A stretch of DNA of 64,000 bases from Rouxiella aceris (GCF_012933545.1 NZ_JAADJU010000002.1:469583-533582), one strand, 5' to 3'. Positions 38,289-47,416 are shown, counted from the stretch's first letter. Numbers and translations are program-made. Notes: generated from the letters alone by a model not told the origin.

Positions 38289-39128
38289 ATGATGGCGCAA
38301 GCTCAACTTAAGCTGGCACAGGCTGAATTTCCTCAGGCTCAGCCACAGCATCAGCACAAAGTATTGGACGTGAAAGGTTTGGTTAAGTCCTACAAATCAG
38401 GCTCTCGCGTGCTTAATAATATTAATTTCGAACTGCATGCCGGCGAATTTGTCGCGGTGATCGGCCGCTCGGGTGCCGGCAAGTCAACCCTGCTGCATGT
38501 ATTAAACGGCACTATCCCGCTCAGTGAAGGCAGCGTGGTCTGTCATTACGATAATGGTGAACAGCAACAGCTGGCCGGACTGACGGGTAAAGCGCTGCGT
38601 CGCTGGCGTTCTGGCTGCGGGATGATCTTTCAGGATTTTTGTCTGGTTCCTCGTCTGGATGTGCTGACTAACGTGCTGCTTGGGCGTCTTAGCCACACCA
38701 CGACATTAAAATCCTTTTTTAATCAGTTTGACGACGAAGACCGCGCCCGCGCCATCTCTTTGCTGGAGTGGTTGCATATGTTGCCGCATGCTCTGCAGCG
38801 TGCCGAAAATCTGTCGGGCGGCCAAATGCAGCGCGTGGCTATTTGTCGTGCGCTGATGCAGAACCCAAAAATTCTGCTTGCCGATGAGCCCGTTGCTTCC
38901 CTGGATCCCAAAAACACCCTGCGCATCATGAATGCGTTAAAGAAGATCAGTGAAGAAAAGATCGCGGTAATGGTCAATCTGCATTCCGTTGAGCTGGTCA
39001 AGGATTTCTGTAGTCGGGTGATAGGCATTGCTCACGGCGAGATTATTTATGACGGTCATCCAGATTGTCTGACCGATGATATTTTACAGCAGCTCTACGG
39101 CGAAGAAAACGAAGGCGTTACCGGTTAA
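38289..39128 (+). CDS. phnC: Phosphonate-type ABC transporter ATPase
   Basis: 279 aa. Walker [10 protein letters not shown] near residue 58, Q-loop in [23 protein letters not shown] (the PhnC-specific LxxNVLxGRL), signature NLSGGQMQR and Walker [14 protein letters not shown]. The approximately 25-residue Gln/Ala/His-rich N-terminal extension is not usual. First gene of the phnCDEE uptake operon. CCGGAG precedes the ATG. Confidence 0.93.
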   Translation: MMAQAQLKLAQAEFPQAQPQHQHKVLDVKGLVKSYKSGSRVLNNINFELHAGEFVAVIGRSGAGKSTLLHVLNGTIPLSEGSVVCHYDNGEQQQLAGLTGKALRRWRSGCGMIFQDFCLVPRLDVLTNVLLGRLSHTTTLKSFFNQFDDEDRARAISLLEWLHMLPHALQRAENLSGGQMQRVAICRALMQNPKILLADEPVASLDPKNTLRIMNALKKISEEKIAVMVNLHSVELVKDFCSRVIGIAHGEIIYDGHPDCLTDDILQQLYGEENEGVTG

Positions 39129-39212
39129 TCACCGACAATAAATTAAGATTTGTGAGTTCTGTTTATTTCTACTTCATTTAAATTCAATCATTCTACACAA
39201 GGTTCCTATTAC

Positions 39213-40145
39213 ATGAAGAAGCTATTACGTCTGGCGGTATTTGTTGCAGGTTCAATGGCAGCAATAAATAGTATGGCCGCGGATGCGCCAAAAGAATTAA
39301 ATTTAGGTATTCTTGGCGGTCAGAACGCCACCCAGCAAATCGGCGATAATATGTGTGTAAAACAGTTCTTTGATAAAGAACTGAATGTCGATACCAAATT
39401 ACGTAATTCCTCCGACTATTCTGGCGTGATCCAGGGCCTGCTTGGCGGCAAGGTTGATATGGTATTAAGCATGTCGCCATCGTCGTTTGCTTCTGTCTAT
39501 CTTAATAATCCACAGGCTGTCGATATCGAAGGGATTCTGGTGGATGATACCGATCAGTCTCGCGGTTATCACTCCGTGGTGCTGGTTAAAGCCGACAGCC
39601 CTTATAAAAAGCTCGAAGATCTGAAAGGCACCGCCTTTGGCTTTGCCGATCCTGATTCTACCTCCGGTTATCTGATCCCCAACGCAGCCTTTAAAAAGCA
39701 GTTTGGTGGCTCTACCGACGACAGCTATCAGCACTTCTTTTCCAGCACCACCTTCTCTGGCGGCCATGAGCAAGACATTCTTGGCGTGTTGAACGGTCAG
39801 TTCGCTGGTGCTGTTGCCTGGTCATCAATGATTGGCAATGCTGATACCGGTTATACCTCCGGTGCCTTTGGTCGTATGATCCGCATGGACCATCCGGACC
39901 TGATGAAACAGATCCGCATCATTTGGCAGTCGCCATTAATTCCTAATGGGCCAATTTTAGTGCGTCACGATCTGCCAGACGATTTTAAAGCCAAAGTTGT
40001 GGCTGCTATCAATAAACTGGATAAAGAAAATCATGCCTGCTTTGTGAAAGCGGTCGGTGGTACCCAGCATATTGGTCCGGCCAGCCTGGCAGATTATCAA
40101 CAAATTATTGATATGAAGAAAGAACTGACCAAAGGCGGTCGTTAA
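39213..40145 (+). CDS. phnD: Phosphonate-type periplasmic binding protein
   Basis: 310 aa, signal peptide cleaved after SMAA/DAP (about residue 23). PhnD/SBP family 12 blocks: NLGILGGQNATQQI, SSDYSGVIQGLLGGKVDMV, FADPDSTSGYLIP and PLIPNGPILVR. E. coli PhnD binds 2-aminoethylphosphonate; phosphite, hypophosphite or methylphosphonate relatives exist. The ligand here is not determinable. Confidence 0.93.
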   Translation: MKKLLRLAVFVAGSMAAINSMAADAPKELNLGILGGQNATQQIGDNMCVKQFFDKELNVDTKLRNSSDYSGVIQGLLGGKVDMVLSMSPSSFASVYLNNPQAVDIEGILVDDTDQSRGYHSVVLVKADSPYKKLEDLKGTAFGFADPDSTSGYLIPNAAFKKQFGGSTDDSYQHFFSSTTFSGGHEQDILGVLNGQFAGAVAWSSMIGNADTGYTSGAFGRMIRMDHPDLMKQIRIIWQSPLIPNGPILVRHDLPDDFKAKVVAAINKLDKENHACFVKAVGGTQHIGPASLADYQQIIDMKKELTKGGR

Positions 40146-40265
40146 TTATTCAGGGCGTTATGCTTGGCTTAATTAATTTTTAATCACGCGCCTGCAAAGG
40201 GCGCGTGATTTTTATCTTAATGCGATCGCTGGATAATTATTCTGTTCAACCATGGAAGCCTTATT

Positions 40266-41129
40266 TTGAATACTGAATTTCATCATTATTACCAGCAAAT
40301 ACGCAGCAAGCAAAAACGAGAGGCGCTGATTTGGTCTGGATTGATGCTAGTCCTTTATTTATGGGCGGGAAATATTTCTGAGCTTAATCTACGAACTATT
40401 GTGGTCAATGCTCCTCGTTTTTTTGACTATATCGGACAAACCGTACCGGTGTTGCATCTCTCGGTACTCTTTGCCGATGGTCATACACCAGGTTCGCTGG
40501 CCTATTGGGGCTATCGGTTGCCGATCCAGCTGCCGCTGATTTGGGAAACCCTCCAACTGGCCTTGTCATCGACGCTGCTTTCCACCGCACTTTCCGTGTT
40601 ACTGGCGTTTATTGCTGCGGGTAACACCGATTCGCCAAAATGGCTGAAATTCAGCGTGCGTACCTTTGTGGCCTTTTTACGTACCATGCCGGAACTGGCC
40701 TGGGCGGTAATGTGTGTGATGGCCTTTGGTATTGGCGCTATTCCGGGTTTTATTGCCTTGACGCTGCATACCGTGGGCAGCCTGAGCAAGCTTTTCTATG
40801 AGTCAATTGAAACCGCTTCCGATAAACCGGTGCGCGGGCTTAAAGCCTGTGGCGCAGGTCGCTTGCAAAGGATGCGCTTTGCCCTCTGGCCGCAGGTAAA
40901 GCCCATTTTCCTTTCTTACAGTTTTATGCGCCTGGAGATCAATTTCCGTCAGTCGACCATTCTTGGATTGGTGGGGGCGGGGGGGATCGGCCAGGAACTG
41001 ATGACCTCAATCAAACTGGACCGCTATGACCAGGTGAGCATGACGTTGTTGCTGATTATTCTGGTGGTCTCGCTGATGGACTTTGCTTCCGGCAAGCTGC
41101 GTAAATACATTGTGGAAGGAACATTCTAA
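40266..41129 (+). CDS. phnE: Phosphonate-type ABC permease, first copy
   Basis: 287 aa with about six membrane segments. The coupling motif ETASDKPVRGLKACGAGRLQRMRFALWPQ is the PhnE EAA loop, and the C-terminal GLVGAGGIGQEL is typical. Start is TTG 40266 with only a weak GGAAG before it. A five-codon mini-ORF (ATG 40253 to a TGA overlapping the TTG) may couple translation. The stop overlaps the next gene's start by one base. Confidence 0.92.
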   Translation: MNTEFHHYYQQIRSKQKREALIWSGLMLVLYLWAGNISELNLRTIVVNAPRFFDYIGQTVPVLHLSVLFADGHTPGSLAYWGYRLPIQLPLIWETLQLALSSTLLSTALSVLLAFIAAGNTDSPKWLKFSVRTFVAFLRTMPELAWAVMCVMAFGIGAIPGFIALTLHTVGSLSKLFYESIETASDKPVRGLKACGAGRLQRMRFALWPQVKPIFLSYSFMRLEINFRQSTILGLVGAGGIGQELMTSIKLDRYDQVSMTLLLIILVVSLMDFASGKLRKYIVEGTF

Positions 41130-42052
41130 TGCTGACAGATTCGCCAACCGCTGCTGACGTTGCCCATATCAAGCAACAGCATCCCCAACTTTTTGCTGCC
41201 CAGCGCCGTTATCTGCGTTTGTTGACGCTGAGCACCCTGGCAGTGGTGGTTTACTACCTGCTCTTTTTCCGTTTTTACGGCATTACCTTTGCCCAGTTTT
41301 CTCACGGTTGCCTGGAAATTGGTCGCTATTTTTTGCGTATGTTTGTCTGGCAGGATTTTTCCAACTGGCCGTTTATGTACTACTTTTCGCAGATAGCCAT
41401 TACGCTGGCCATTGTCTTTGCCGGAACAGTGACTGCCGCCTTCCTGGCGCTGCCGCTCTCTTTTCTGGCGGCAAGAAACGTGATGTCGACGCCGCTGCTG
41501 CGCCCCATCTCGCTGGTTGTTCGCCGCATTATGGATCTATTGCGCGGACTGGATATGGCGATATGGGGGCTGATCTTTGTTCGTGCCGTAGGGATGGGGC
41601 CGCTGGCCGGGGTGTTGGCTATCGTGATGCAAGATCTGGGGCTGCTGGGTAAACTCTTTGCCGAGGGGCATGAAGCCGTGGATCGTTCTCCCAGTCGTGG
41701 TCTGCGGGCATTGGGTGCCAATCCGTTACAAACTCATCGCTTTGGTATTTTTACCCAGTCCTTTCCGACTTTTTTGGCGCTGTCGCTGTACCAGATTGAA
41801 TCTAACACGCGTTCCGCTGCGGTGCTGGGCTTTGTCGGCGCGGGGGGCGTAGGTCTGGTGTATGCCGAGAATATGCGCTTATGGAACTGGGATGTGGTGA
41901 TGTTTATTACCCTGATCCTGGTGGTGATAGTGATGGCCATGGACAAGATTTCTGCGCTGTTGCGCGCCCGATATATTGTTGGCGAGGAAATTGCGCTGTT
42001 TACCTCCGAAGAGAGCCAAAGGTCAAAGATTAAGCTTTACCGCGAACCCTGA
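41129..42052 (+). CDS. phnE: Phosphonate-type ABC permease, second copy
   Basis: 307 aa, second PhnE-type permease with EAVDRSPSRGLRALGANPLQTHRFGIFTQ as its EAA loop and GFVGAGGVGLVY near the C terminus. The two permeases presumably form a heterodimeric channel with PhnC and PhnD, as in other phnCDE1E2 systems. TAATG overlap with the first permease. Ends at a perfect bidirectional terminator. Confidence 0.92.
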   Translation: MLTDSPTAADVAHIKQQHPQLFAAQRRYLRLLTLSTLAVVVYYLLFFRFYGITFAQFSHGCLEIGRYFLRMFVWQDFSNWPFMYYFSQIAITLAIVFAGTVTAAFLALPLSFLAARNVMSTPLLRPISLVVRRIMDLLRGLDMAIWGLIFVRAVGMGPLAGVLAIVMQDLGLLGKLFAEGHEAVDRSPSRGLRALGANPLQTHRFGIFTQSFPTFLALSLYQIESNTRSAAVLGFVGAGGVGLVYAENMRLWNWDVVMFITLILVVIVMAMDKISALLRARYIVGEEIALFTSEESQRSKIKLYREP

Positions 42053-42060
42053 TCACCAAT

Positions 42061-42086
42061 AAAACGGGGCCAACTGGCCCCGTTTT
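42061..42086. terminator. Bidirectional terminator between phn operon and aldehyde dehydrogenase
   Basis: AAAACGGGGC, CAACT (plus pairing base), GGCCCCGTTTT: a perfect stem with A and T runs on either side, serving both convergent genes. Confidence 0.92.
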
Positions 42087-42099
42087 CTATCTGCTGTAC

Positions 42100-43479
42100 C
42101 TACGATTTCGCTGCCAGAACTACCAGTTTCTGATTCACAAACTCCTTGATGCCCAGATCCGACAACTCGCGCCCAAATCCAGAACGTTTCACGCCGCCAA
42201 AAGGCAGTTCTGGTGCCGTATCGGTCGCGGAATTGACATAGACCATACCGGTCTCGATTTTGGAGGCCAGCCTGCGGGCTCGAGCCAAATCGCGGGTAAA
42301 CAGCGCGCCACCCAGGCCATAGTGCGAGTCATTGGCCAGTTCAACCAGCTGCTCATCGTTTTCTACTACATAAATCTGGGCAACAGGACCGAAGAACTCG
42401 GCAAAATAGGCCGGGTTATCACGGGTGATTCCGGTCAAAATGGTAGCTTCAAAGAAATTCCCCGGATTATTAGTGACTGCCGCACCGCCGTAATGCAGTT
42501 TGGCACCCTGTTTCACCGCCTCGCTCACCTGTTTACTTAGGGTTTTTAGCGCCTGCGCCGAAGAGAGCGGGCCGAGAGTGGTTTTGCTGTCCAGCGGATC
42601 GCCTGTTTTCAGTTCGCTAAAGTGTTGCGTGAATTTTTTAAGGAACTCATCCGCCACCTTCTGGTGGATTATAAATCGTTTTGCGGCGGTACAGACCTGA
42701 CCGGCATTGGCGATCCTTGCCTGAGCACCGACTTTGGCGGCGTGATCAATATCAGCATCATCCAGCACGGCAAAAATATCGTTACCACCGAGTTCCAGCG
42801 TAGACTTTTTCAGTTTTCCTGCCGCTCGGGCTGCGACCACCGCCCCGGCTTTTTCGGAACCGGTCAACGCCACCCCTTGTACGCGATCGTCATCAATCAG
42901 CGTGGCGACCTGATCTTGCGAAATAAACAGATTGGTGTAGGCCCCTTTAGGCGCACCGGCTTCACTCAGCAGTTTTTCAAAGGTTTCGGCACAGTGCGGT
43001 ACAATACTGGCATGTTTGACCATTACGCTATTACCTGCTGCCAGGTTAGGTGCCAGAACGCGCATTAACTGATAGTAAGGGAAGTTCCATGGCTCCACCG
43101 CCATAATCACCCCAATAGGATGATGTTCCACCCAGGCCTCGCCGAGGCTGGAAGGATAAGGCACCGGTTTAAGAAACTCGGCGGCATTGTCGGCATAGTA
43201 ACTGGCGATAGCGGCACAGATTTTTATCTCCGCGCGACTCTGTTCAATCAGCTTACCCATTTCTACCGTGATCCCCTTGGCAAGCTCCTCACTGCGTGAG
43301 GTCATCACTTCCGCCAGTTTATGCAGCACCTGCAGGCGGGGTTGCATATCGCCCTGCGCCCAGTCGGATTTATACAGTTGATGTGCCGTTGCCAGGGCCT
43401 GTTCAACCTGCTCGTCGTTATGTGTTTGATATTCTTTGATAAGCTGGTTGTTGAACGGATTAATTGTTTGATAAGGCAT
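42100..43479 (-). CDS. NAD(P)-dependent succinate-semialdehyde dehydrogenase family protein
   Basis: 459 aa, aldehyde dehydrogenase superfamily, closest in pattern to the Sad/YneI group. Blocks: EPWNFPYYQLMRVLAPNLAAGN, ELGGNDIFAVLDDAD with the general-base Glu, catalytic Cys in NAGQVCTAAKRF near residue 265, and FGGVKRSGFGRELSDLGIKEF at the C terminus. It would oxidise succinate semialdehyde or a similar aldehyde. AAGGAG precedes the ATG. No GABA genes adjacent, so the substrate is uncertain. Confidence 0.85.
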   Translation of the reverse strand: MPYQTINPFNNQLIKEYQTHNDEQVEQALATAHQLYKSDWAQGDMQPRLQVLHKLAEVMTSRSEELAKGITVEMGKLIEQSRAEIKICAAIASYYADNAAEFLKPVPYPSSLGEAWVEHHPIGVIMAVEPWNFPYYQLMRVLAPNLAAGNSVMVKHASIVPHCAETFEKLLSEAGAPKGAYTNLFISQDQVATLIDDDRVQGVALTGSEKAGAVVAARAAGKLKKSTLELGGNDIFAVLDDADIDHAAKVGAQARIANAGQVCTAAKRFIIHQKVADEFLKKFTQHFSELKTGDPLDSKTTLGPLSSAQALKTLSKQVSEAVKQGAKLHYGGAAVTNNPGNFFEATILTGITRDNPAYFAEFFGPVAQIYVVENDEQLVELANDSHYGLGGALFTRDLARARRLASKIETGMVYVNSATDTAPELPFGGVKRSGFGRELSDLGIKEFVNQKLVVLAAKS

Positions 43480-43747
43480 GAATTGCTCCTTTTTTGCTAC
43501 CTGGAGAGGCCATTAGTGCGCTTTCTCTGAGTATGAATTGAGGTGCTAAATTCAGCTTTTCTCTGCGGCGAACCACTAAGCTGACTTATAAGCTTAGTCG
43601 CTGAGGTCACATTTTCTGGGTAAAAGCTGTGCTTTACCTAACTTTGCAGCCAGACATTTCCTGTTACCGTGAATATAGCCGCTTAAGCGGATTGATTGCC
43701 CGGCGATTCACTTCTATGCTGGAAACCCCCACTTTAATGAGCCTGAT

Positions 43748-44089
43748 ATGAAATTATCATCGATCCCCTTTGTCACTACCGACTGGAGTCGCATTGAACC
43801 TACCGAACATGCGGGAGAAACCGGCATGGCACTGTGGCGCACACAGCACTTTGGTGATGAGTCGCAGCCTGTTCGCGTCCGAGTGGTCGAGTATTCGGCT
43901 GGCTATCTGGCCGATCACTGGTGTCAAAAAGGACATGTTTTATTTTGTCTGCAAGGGGAACTGCATACACGTCTTGAAGATGGTCGCTCGTTTGTCCTCA
44001 CGCCGGGAATGAGCTATCAGGTGGCGGATCATGCAGAAGCCCATCAGTCGTCTACGCCCATCGGGGCAAAACTTTTTATTGTCGATTAA
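43748..44089 (+). CDS. Small cupin-fold protein of the DHCW-motif type
   Basis: 113 aa single-domain cupin. The family motif is seen as YLADHWCQKGHVLFCLQGE (about residues 56-74), with further beta-strand pattern RLEDGRSFVLTPGMSYQVADHAEAH that supplies a possible metal-binding His. Function unknown. It stands alone between the divergent dehydrogenase gene and ddlA. Confidence 0.8.
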   Translation: MKLSSIPFVTTDWSRIEPTEHAGETGMALWRTQHFGDESQPVRVRVVEYSAGYLADHWCQKGHVLFCLQGELHTRLEDGRSFVLTPGMSYQVADHAEAHQSSTPIGAKLFIVD

Positions 44090-44147
44090 GTAAGAGTTTG
44101 CCTGGCCGGTCAGGCCGCTTAGGGCAAGCGTTGTTAAGGAGTTTAGG

Positions 44148-45245
44148 GTGAGTAAATTACGTGTGGGTATTATTTTCGGCGGCAAGTCATCGGAACACGA
44201 AGTCTCTTTGCAATCCGCCCGTAATATCGTTGATGCCATAGATAAACAACGTTTTGATGTCACTTTGTTAGGTATCGATAAACAAGGCGAATGGCATATC
44301 AATGATGTCAGTAATTATCTGATCAATGCCGAGGATCCGGCGCTGATCGAATTAAATCGTTCAAACCAGCAGGTTGCTCTGGTTCCTGGCCTTGAGCAGA
44401 ATCAGCTGATCGATACGCAAAATGCCCATGCCTTATCTCAGCTGGACGTTATTTTCCCAATTGTTCACGGCACCCTGGGTGAAGATGGTTCACTGCAAGG
44501 TTTGCTGCGCATGGCCAATATCCCCTATGTCGGTTCTGGTGTCCTGGGTTCGGCAGTATGTATGGACAAAGATGTGACCAAGCGGCTGCTGCGCGATGCC
44601 GGGCTGAAGGTGGCACCTTTTGTCAGCCTGACGCCGCGTACTCGCAGCAACTATAGCTTTGATCAGATTGTGCAACGACTTGGCTTGCCGTTATTTATTA
44701 AACCGGCTAATCAGGGATCGTCCGTAGGGGTCAGTAAAGTCAAAGATGCGCAAGCCTATCAGCAGGCATTGGATGCCGCTTTTAGCTTTGACCATAAAGT
44801 GTTAGTGGAGTCGGCGATTAAAGGGCGTGAAATCGAATGTGCGGTGTTGGGCAACGATCGTCCGCAGGCCAGCAACTGTGGCGAAGTGATCCTGCATGAT
44901 GAGTTTTATTCCTACGACACCAAATACATTAATGAACAGGGCGCTTCTATTGCAGTGCCTGCCGATTTGCCCGCCGAGGTTAATGACCGTATTCGCGCTA
45001 TTGCGATAGAAGCTTTTCAGGTGCTGGAATGTCGGGGAATGGCGCGGGTCGATGTCTTTTTAACGCCAGAGGGGGAGGTGGTGATCAATGAAATCAATAC
45101 CCTGCCAGGTTTTACCAATATCAGTATGTATCCAAAACTGTGGGCGGCAAGCGGTATAGATTACTCAAGCCTGATCTCGCAGCTGATTGCCCTGGCCATT
45201 GAACAGCATCAGCAAGATGCGCAGTTAAAAAGTTCGTCACACTAG
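44148..45245 (+). CDS. ddlA: D-alanine--D-alanine ligase A
   Basis: Makes the D-Ala-D-Ala dipeptide for peptidoglycan. 365 aa, the DdlA length (DdlB about 306). GTG start with AAGGAG 6 bases upstream. ATP-grasp motifs: [11 protein letters not shown] at the N terminus, [14 protein letters not shown] near residue 105, [13 protein letters not shown] near 186, and [18 protein letters not shown] near 310 with the Mg-binding Glu/Asn. Convergent with the DUF1471 array. Confidence 0.95.
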   Translation: MSKLRVGIIFGGKSSEHEVSLQSARNIVDAIDKQRFDVTLLGIDKQGEWHINDVSNYLINAEDPALIELNRSNQQVALVPGLEQNQLIDTQNAHALSQLDVIFPIVHGTLGEDGSLQGLLRMANIPYVGSGVLGSAVCMDKDVTKRLLRDAGLKVAPFVSLTPRTRSNYSFDQIVQRLGLPLFIKPANQGSSVGVSKVKDAQAYQQALDAAFSFDHKVLVESAIKGREIECAVLGNDRPQASNCGEVILHDEFYSYDTKYINEQGASIAVPADLPAEVNDRIRAIAIEAFQVLECRGMARVDVFLTPEGEVVINEINTLPGFTNISMYPKLWAASGIDYSSLISQLIALAIEQHQQDAQLKSSSH

Positions 45246-45278
45246 CCTGGCATAGCACCCGAAAGAACAACAGAAACG

Positions 45279-45303
45279 AAAAAGGCGGCTCAGGCCGCCT
45301 CTT
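45279..45303 (-). terminator. Terminator at the end of the DUF1471 array
   Basis: GGCGGC, TCAG, GCCGCC stem followed on the minus strand by a five-T run; a near-copy lies after the fourth paralogue. Confidence 0.88.
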
Positions 45304-45322
45304 CTGCTTACTGCTGTCAGAC

Positions 45323-45583
45323 TTATTTATAAATCTCAGCGGTACCGTACATATGACTTTCACCACCGGCAGAAACGATGCGGTATGAACTTGCCCCTTG
45401 CTGTGCGGCTTGTGCGGCCAGTTTACCCTGTAAGGTACTCAGGTCACCACTGTTGGTGGAAGCGCTGACGACACCAATACTCTGGGTGCCAGTCGGTGCA
45501 GAATTCACTTCGGTAGCAGCAAAGGTAGCGAATGAAGCGCTGGTCAGTGCGATAACAGCAAAAGCTTTAGTCAGGTTTTTCAT
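45323..45583 (-). CDS. DUF1471 (BhsA/McbA-like) secreted protein, array member 1
   Basis: 86 aa: signal peptide (MKNLTKAFAVIALTSASFATF-A, about 22 residues) then a mature domain of about 64 residues with the DUF1471 pattern GVVSA, LAAQAAQQGASSYRIVSAGG and HMYGTAEIYK. DUF1471 proteins are small periplasmic or outer-membrane-associated stress proteins such as E. coli BhsA. The coding sequence is nearly identical to member 2. Unlike members 2-5, its upstream region (45584-45740) lacks the shared promoter and operator motifs, so it is regulated differently or read from upstream. Confidence 0.9.
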   Translation of the reverse strand: MKNLTKAFAVIALTSASFATFAATEVNSAPTGTQSIGVVSASTNSGDLSTLQGKLAAQAAQQGASSYRIVSAGGESHMYGTAEIYK

Positions 45584-45740
45584 AATTTAATCCTCGTATT
45601 CGTCATTGCTTAACTACCATGACGGCATGCTTGCCGTTCGTGTGGTGTTCATTAAGCGTTTATTTCTGTCCGAAACATCTCGTCTGACCAATGATTTTTG
45701 CCGACGAACGATGCGTAATACTTATCAGCCAATATTCGGC

Positions 45741-46001
45741 TTATTTGTAGATTTCTGCAGTACCGTACATATGGCTTTCACCACCGGCAGAAACGATGCG
45801 GTATGAACTTGCCCCTTGCTGTGCGGCTTCAGCGGCCAGTTTGCCCTGCAGCGTACTCAGGTCACCACTGTTGGTGGAAGCGCTGACGACACCAATACTC
45901 TGGGTGCCAGTCGGTGCAGAATTCACTTCGCTAGCGGCAAAGGTAGCGAATGAAGCGCTGGTCAGTGCGATAACGGCAAATGCTTTAGTCAGGTTTTTCA
46001 T
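45741..46001 (-). CDS. DUF1471 (BhsA/McbA-like) secreted protein, array member 2
   Basis: 86 aa, differing from member 1 by only a few residues (for example SEVNSA for TEVNSA and EAAQQ for QAAQQ), so the two are a recent duplicate pair. Signal peptide and DUF1471 domain are intact. Its own promoter lies at 46075-46103 between paired operator motifs. The leader after the start (TGTCTTAATTCCTATTCTG) is shared with member 4. Confidence 0.9.
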   Translation of the reverse strand: MKNLTKAFAVIALTSASFATFAASEVNSAPTGTQSIGVVSASTNSGDLSTLQGKLAAEAAQQGASSYRIVSAGGESHMYGTAEIYK

Positions 46002-46056
46002 TGTCTTAATTCCTATTCTGTTTTTATGGGGCTTAATGTTTGCTCGACGATATTAC

Positions 46057-46138
46057 TTATCGTTCGTTAATTAAATATTAAGCCAGAGTTCTGTTTACTG
46101 CAAGTGATTTATTTAATAATCGTTAACTAATTGTGCGG
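46057..46138 (-). promoter_or_regulatory. Promoter with paired operator motifs, DUF1471 member 2
   Basis: Minus-strand promoter: -35 TTGCAG (46098-46103), 17-base spacer, -10 TAATAT (46075-46080). Motif A (TTATCGTTCGTTAATTAAAT, from 46057) covers the start-site side. Motif B (AATCGTTAACTAATTGTGCG, from 46118) lies upstream of the -35. Same design at four other genes of the cluster. Confidence 0.75.
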
Positions 46139-46149
46139 ACGCTGTGCTG

Positions 46150-46410
46150 TTACTTATAAATTTCAGCGGTACCGAACAGATGATTTTCACCACCGGCAGA
46201 GACGATGCGGTATGAGCTTGCCCCTTCCTGTGCAGCCTTAGCGGCCAATTTGCCCTGCAGCGTACTCAGGTCACTGCTGTTGGTTGAAGCGCTGACCACA
46301 CCCATACTTTGTGCGCCGGTCGGTGCTGAGTTGACTTCGGTAGCGGCAAAAGTAGCGAATGACGCGGTAGTCAGGGCGATAACAGCAAATGCTTTAGTCA
46401 GGTTTTTCAT
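46150..46410 (-). CDS. DUF1471 (BhsA/McbA-like) secreted protein, array member 3
   Basis: 86 aa, signal peptide variant TTASFATF, mature domain with GAQSMGVVSAS, KLAAKAAQEGASSYRIVSAGG and ENHLFGTAEIYK. Groups with member 5 by its leader (CAGTCTCTTA after the start on the plus strand) and its TATCAT -10, whereas members 2 and 4 form the other type. Confidence 0.9.
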   Translation of the reverse strand: MKNLTKAFAVIALTTASFATFAATEVNSAPTGAQSMGVVSASTNSSDLSTLQGKLAAKAAQEGASSYRIVSAGGENHLFGTAEIYK

Positions 46411-46488
46411 AATTTCAGTCTCTTAATGGGTTATCCGAACGATGTTAGTCACCGGTTCGTTATTAAATTTTTTGTCGTCGTTATTAAT

Positions 46489-46569
46489 TAACGTTCGATA
46501 ATTAAATGATAGAGGTTGATGACAAACTGTGCAACCTATTTTTTTATCAATCGTTAACTAATTGTGCGG
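46489..46569 (-). promoter_or_regulatory. Promoter with paired operator motifs, DUF1471 member 3
   Basis: -35 TTGCAC (46529-46534), 17-base spacer, -10 TATCAT (46506-46511), all on the minus strand. Motif A (TAACGTTCGATAATTAAATG) overlaps the -10 and start side; motif B (AATCGTTAACTAATTGTGCG) starts at 46549. Confidence 0.75.
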
Positions 46570-46625
46570 TGACGTTAAATGGCTTTGGGTTTGAGATGAT
46601 GGCGAAATTAAAGGACGCATAAAAC

Positions 46626-46651
46626 GAAAAAGGCGGCCAATGCCGCCTCTT
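46626..46651 (-). terminator. Terminator after DUF1471 member 4
   Basis: GGCGGC, CAAT, GCCGCC stem followed on the minus strand by a five-T run; nearly the same as the terminator after member 1. Confidence 0.87.
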
Positions 46652-46670
46652 CTACTTACCACTGTGACGG

Positions 46671-46931
46671 TTATTTATAAATTTCAGCAGTACCGTACAG
46701 ATGATTTTCACCACCGGCAGAGACGATACGGTATGAGCTTGCCCCTTCCTGCGCGGCCTTGGCGGCTAATTTGCCCTGTAAGGTACCCAGGTCACCGCTG
46801 TTGGTTGCGGCACTAACGACACCAATACTCTGTGCACCCGTAGGGGCTGAGTTAACTTCGGTAGCGGCAAAGGTAGCGAATGAAGCGCTGGTCAATGCGA
46901 TAACGGCAAATGCTTTTGTCAGGTTTTTCAT
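46671..46931 (-). CDS. DUF1471 (BhsA/McbA-like) secreted protein, array member 4
   Basis: 86 aa with the TSASFATF signal peptide and SAATNSGDLGTLQGKLAAKA in the mature part, ending ENHLYGTAEIYK. Its leader, TAATAT -10 and downstream terminator resemble those of members 2 and 1, which suggests the array grew by duplication of a larger unit, not one gene at a time. Confidence 0.9.
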   Translation of the reverse strand: MKNLTKAFAVIALTSASFATFAATEVNSAPTGAQSIGVVSAATNSGDLGTLQGKLAAKAAQEGASSYRIVSAGGENHLYGTAEIYK

Positions 46932-46986
46932 TGTCTTAATTCCTATTCTGTTTTCGTAACGCTTAATATTTGGTCGGCGACATTAG

Positions 46987-47068
46987 TTATCGCTCGTTAA
47001 CTAAATATTAAGCTTGGGTTCGGTTTGATGCAACTTATTTATTTACTAATCGTTAACTAATTGTGCTA
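46987..47068 (-). promoter_or_regulatory. Promoter with paired operator motifs, DUF1471 member 4
   Basis: -35 TTGCAT (47028-47033), 17-base spacer, -10 TAATAT (47005-47010) on the minus strand. Motif A TTATCGCTCGTTAACTAAAT from 46987; motif B AATCGTTAACTAATTGTGC from 47048. Confidence 0.75.
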
Positions 47069-47079
47069 ACGGCCAGCGG

Positions 47080-47340
47080 TTATTTATAGATTTCCGCCGT
47101 GCCGTACATATGGTTGTCACCGCCGGCAGAGATAATGCGGAATGAACTTGCCCCTTGCTGTGCGGCTTTAGCGGCCAGTTTGTTTTCCAGGCTGGTCAGG
47201 TCATTACCGCCAGTCGCGCTCACGACGCCAATACTTTGTGCGCCAGTAGGGGCCGCGTTGACTTCGGTTGCAGCAAAAGTTGCGAATGACGCGGTGGTCA
47301 GGGCGATAACGGCAAATGCTTTAGTCAGGTTTTTCATCAT
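47080..47340 (-). CDS. DUF1471 (BhsA/McbA-like) secreted protein, array member 5
   Basis: 86 aa with two start Met codons (the second, 47337, equals the paralogues' start). It is the most divergent of the five: SATGGNDLTSLENKLAAKA replaces the usual STNSGDLSTLQGKLAA, and FRIISAGGDNHMYG follows. Signal peptide of the TTAS type. It carries its own promoter and operator pair and may be the founder copy. Confidence 0.9.
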   Translation of the reverse strand: MMKNLTKAFAVIALTTASFATFAATEVNAAPTGAQSIGVVSATGGNDLTSLENKLAAKAAQQGASSFRIISAGGDNHMYGTAEIYK

Positions 47341-47416
47341 TACAGTCTCTTAAAGGGTTGTCAGAACCGCTGTAGGCAGCGGGTCGTCATTGAATTTCTT
47401 GTTCGTCGTTATTAAT

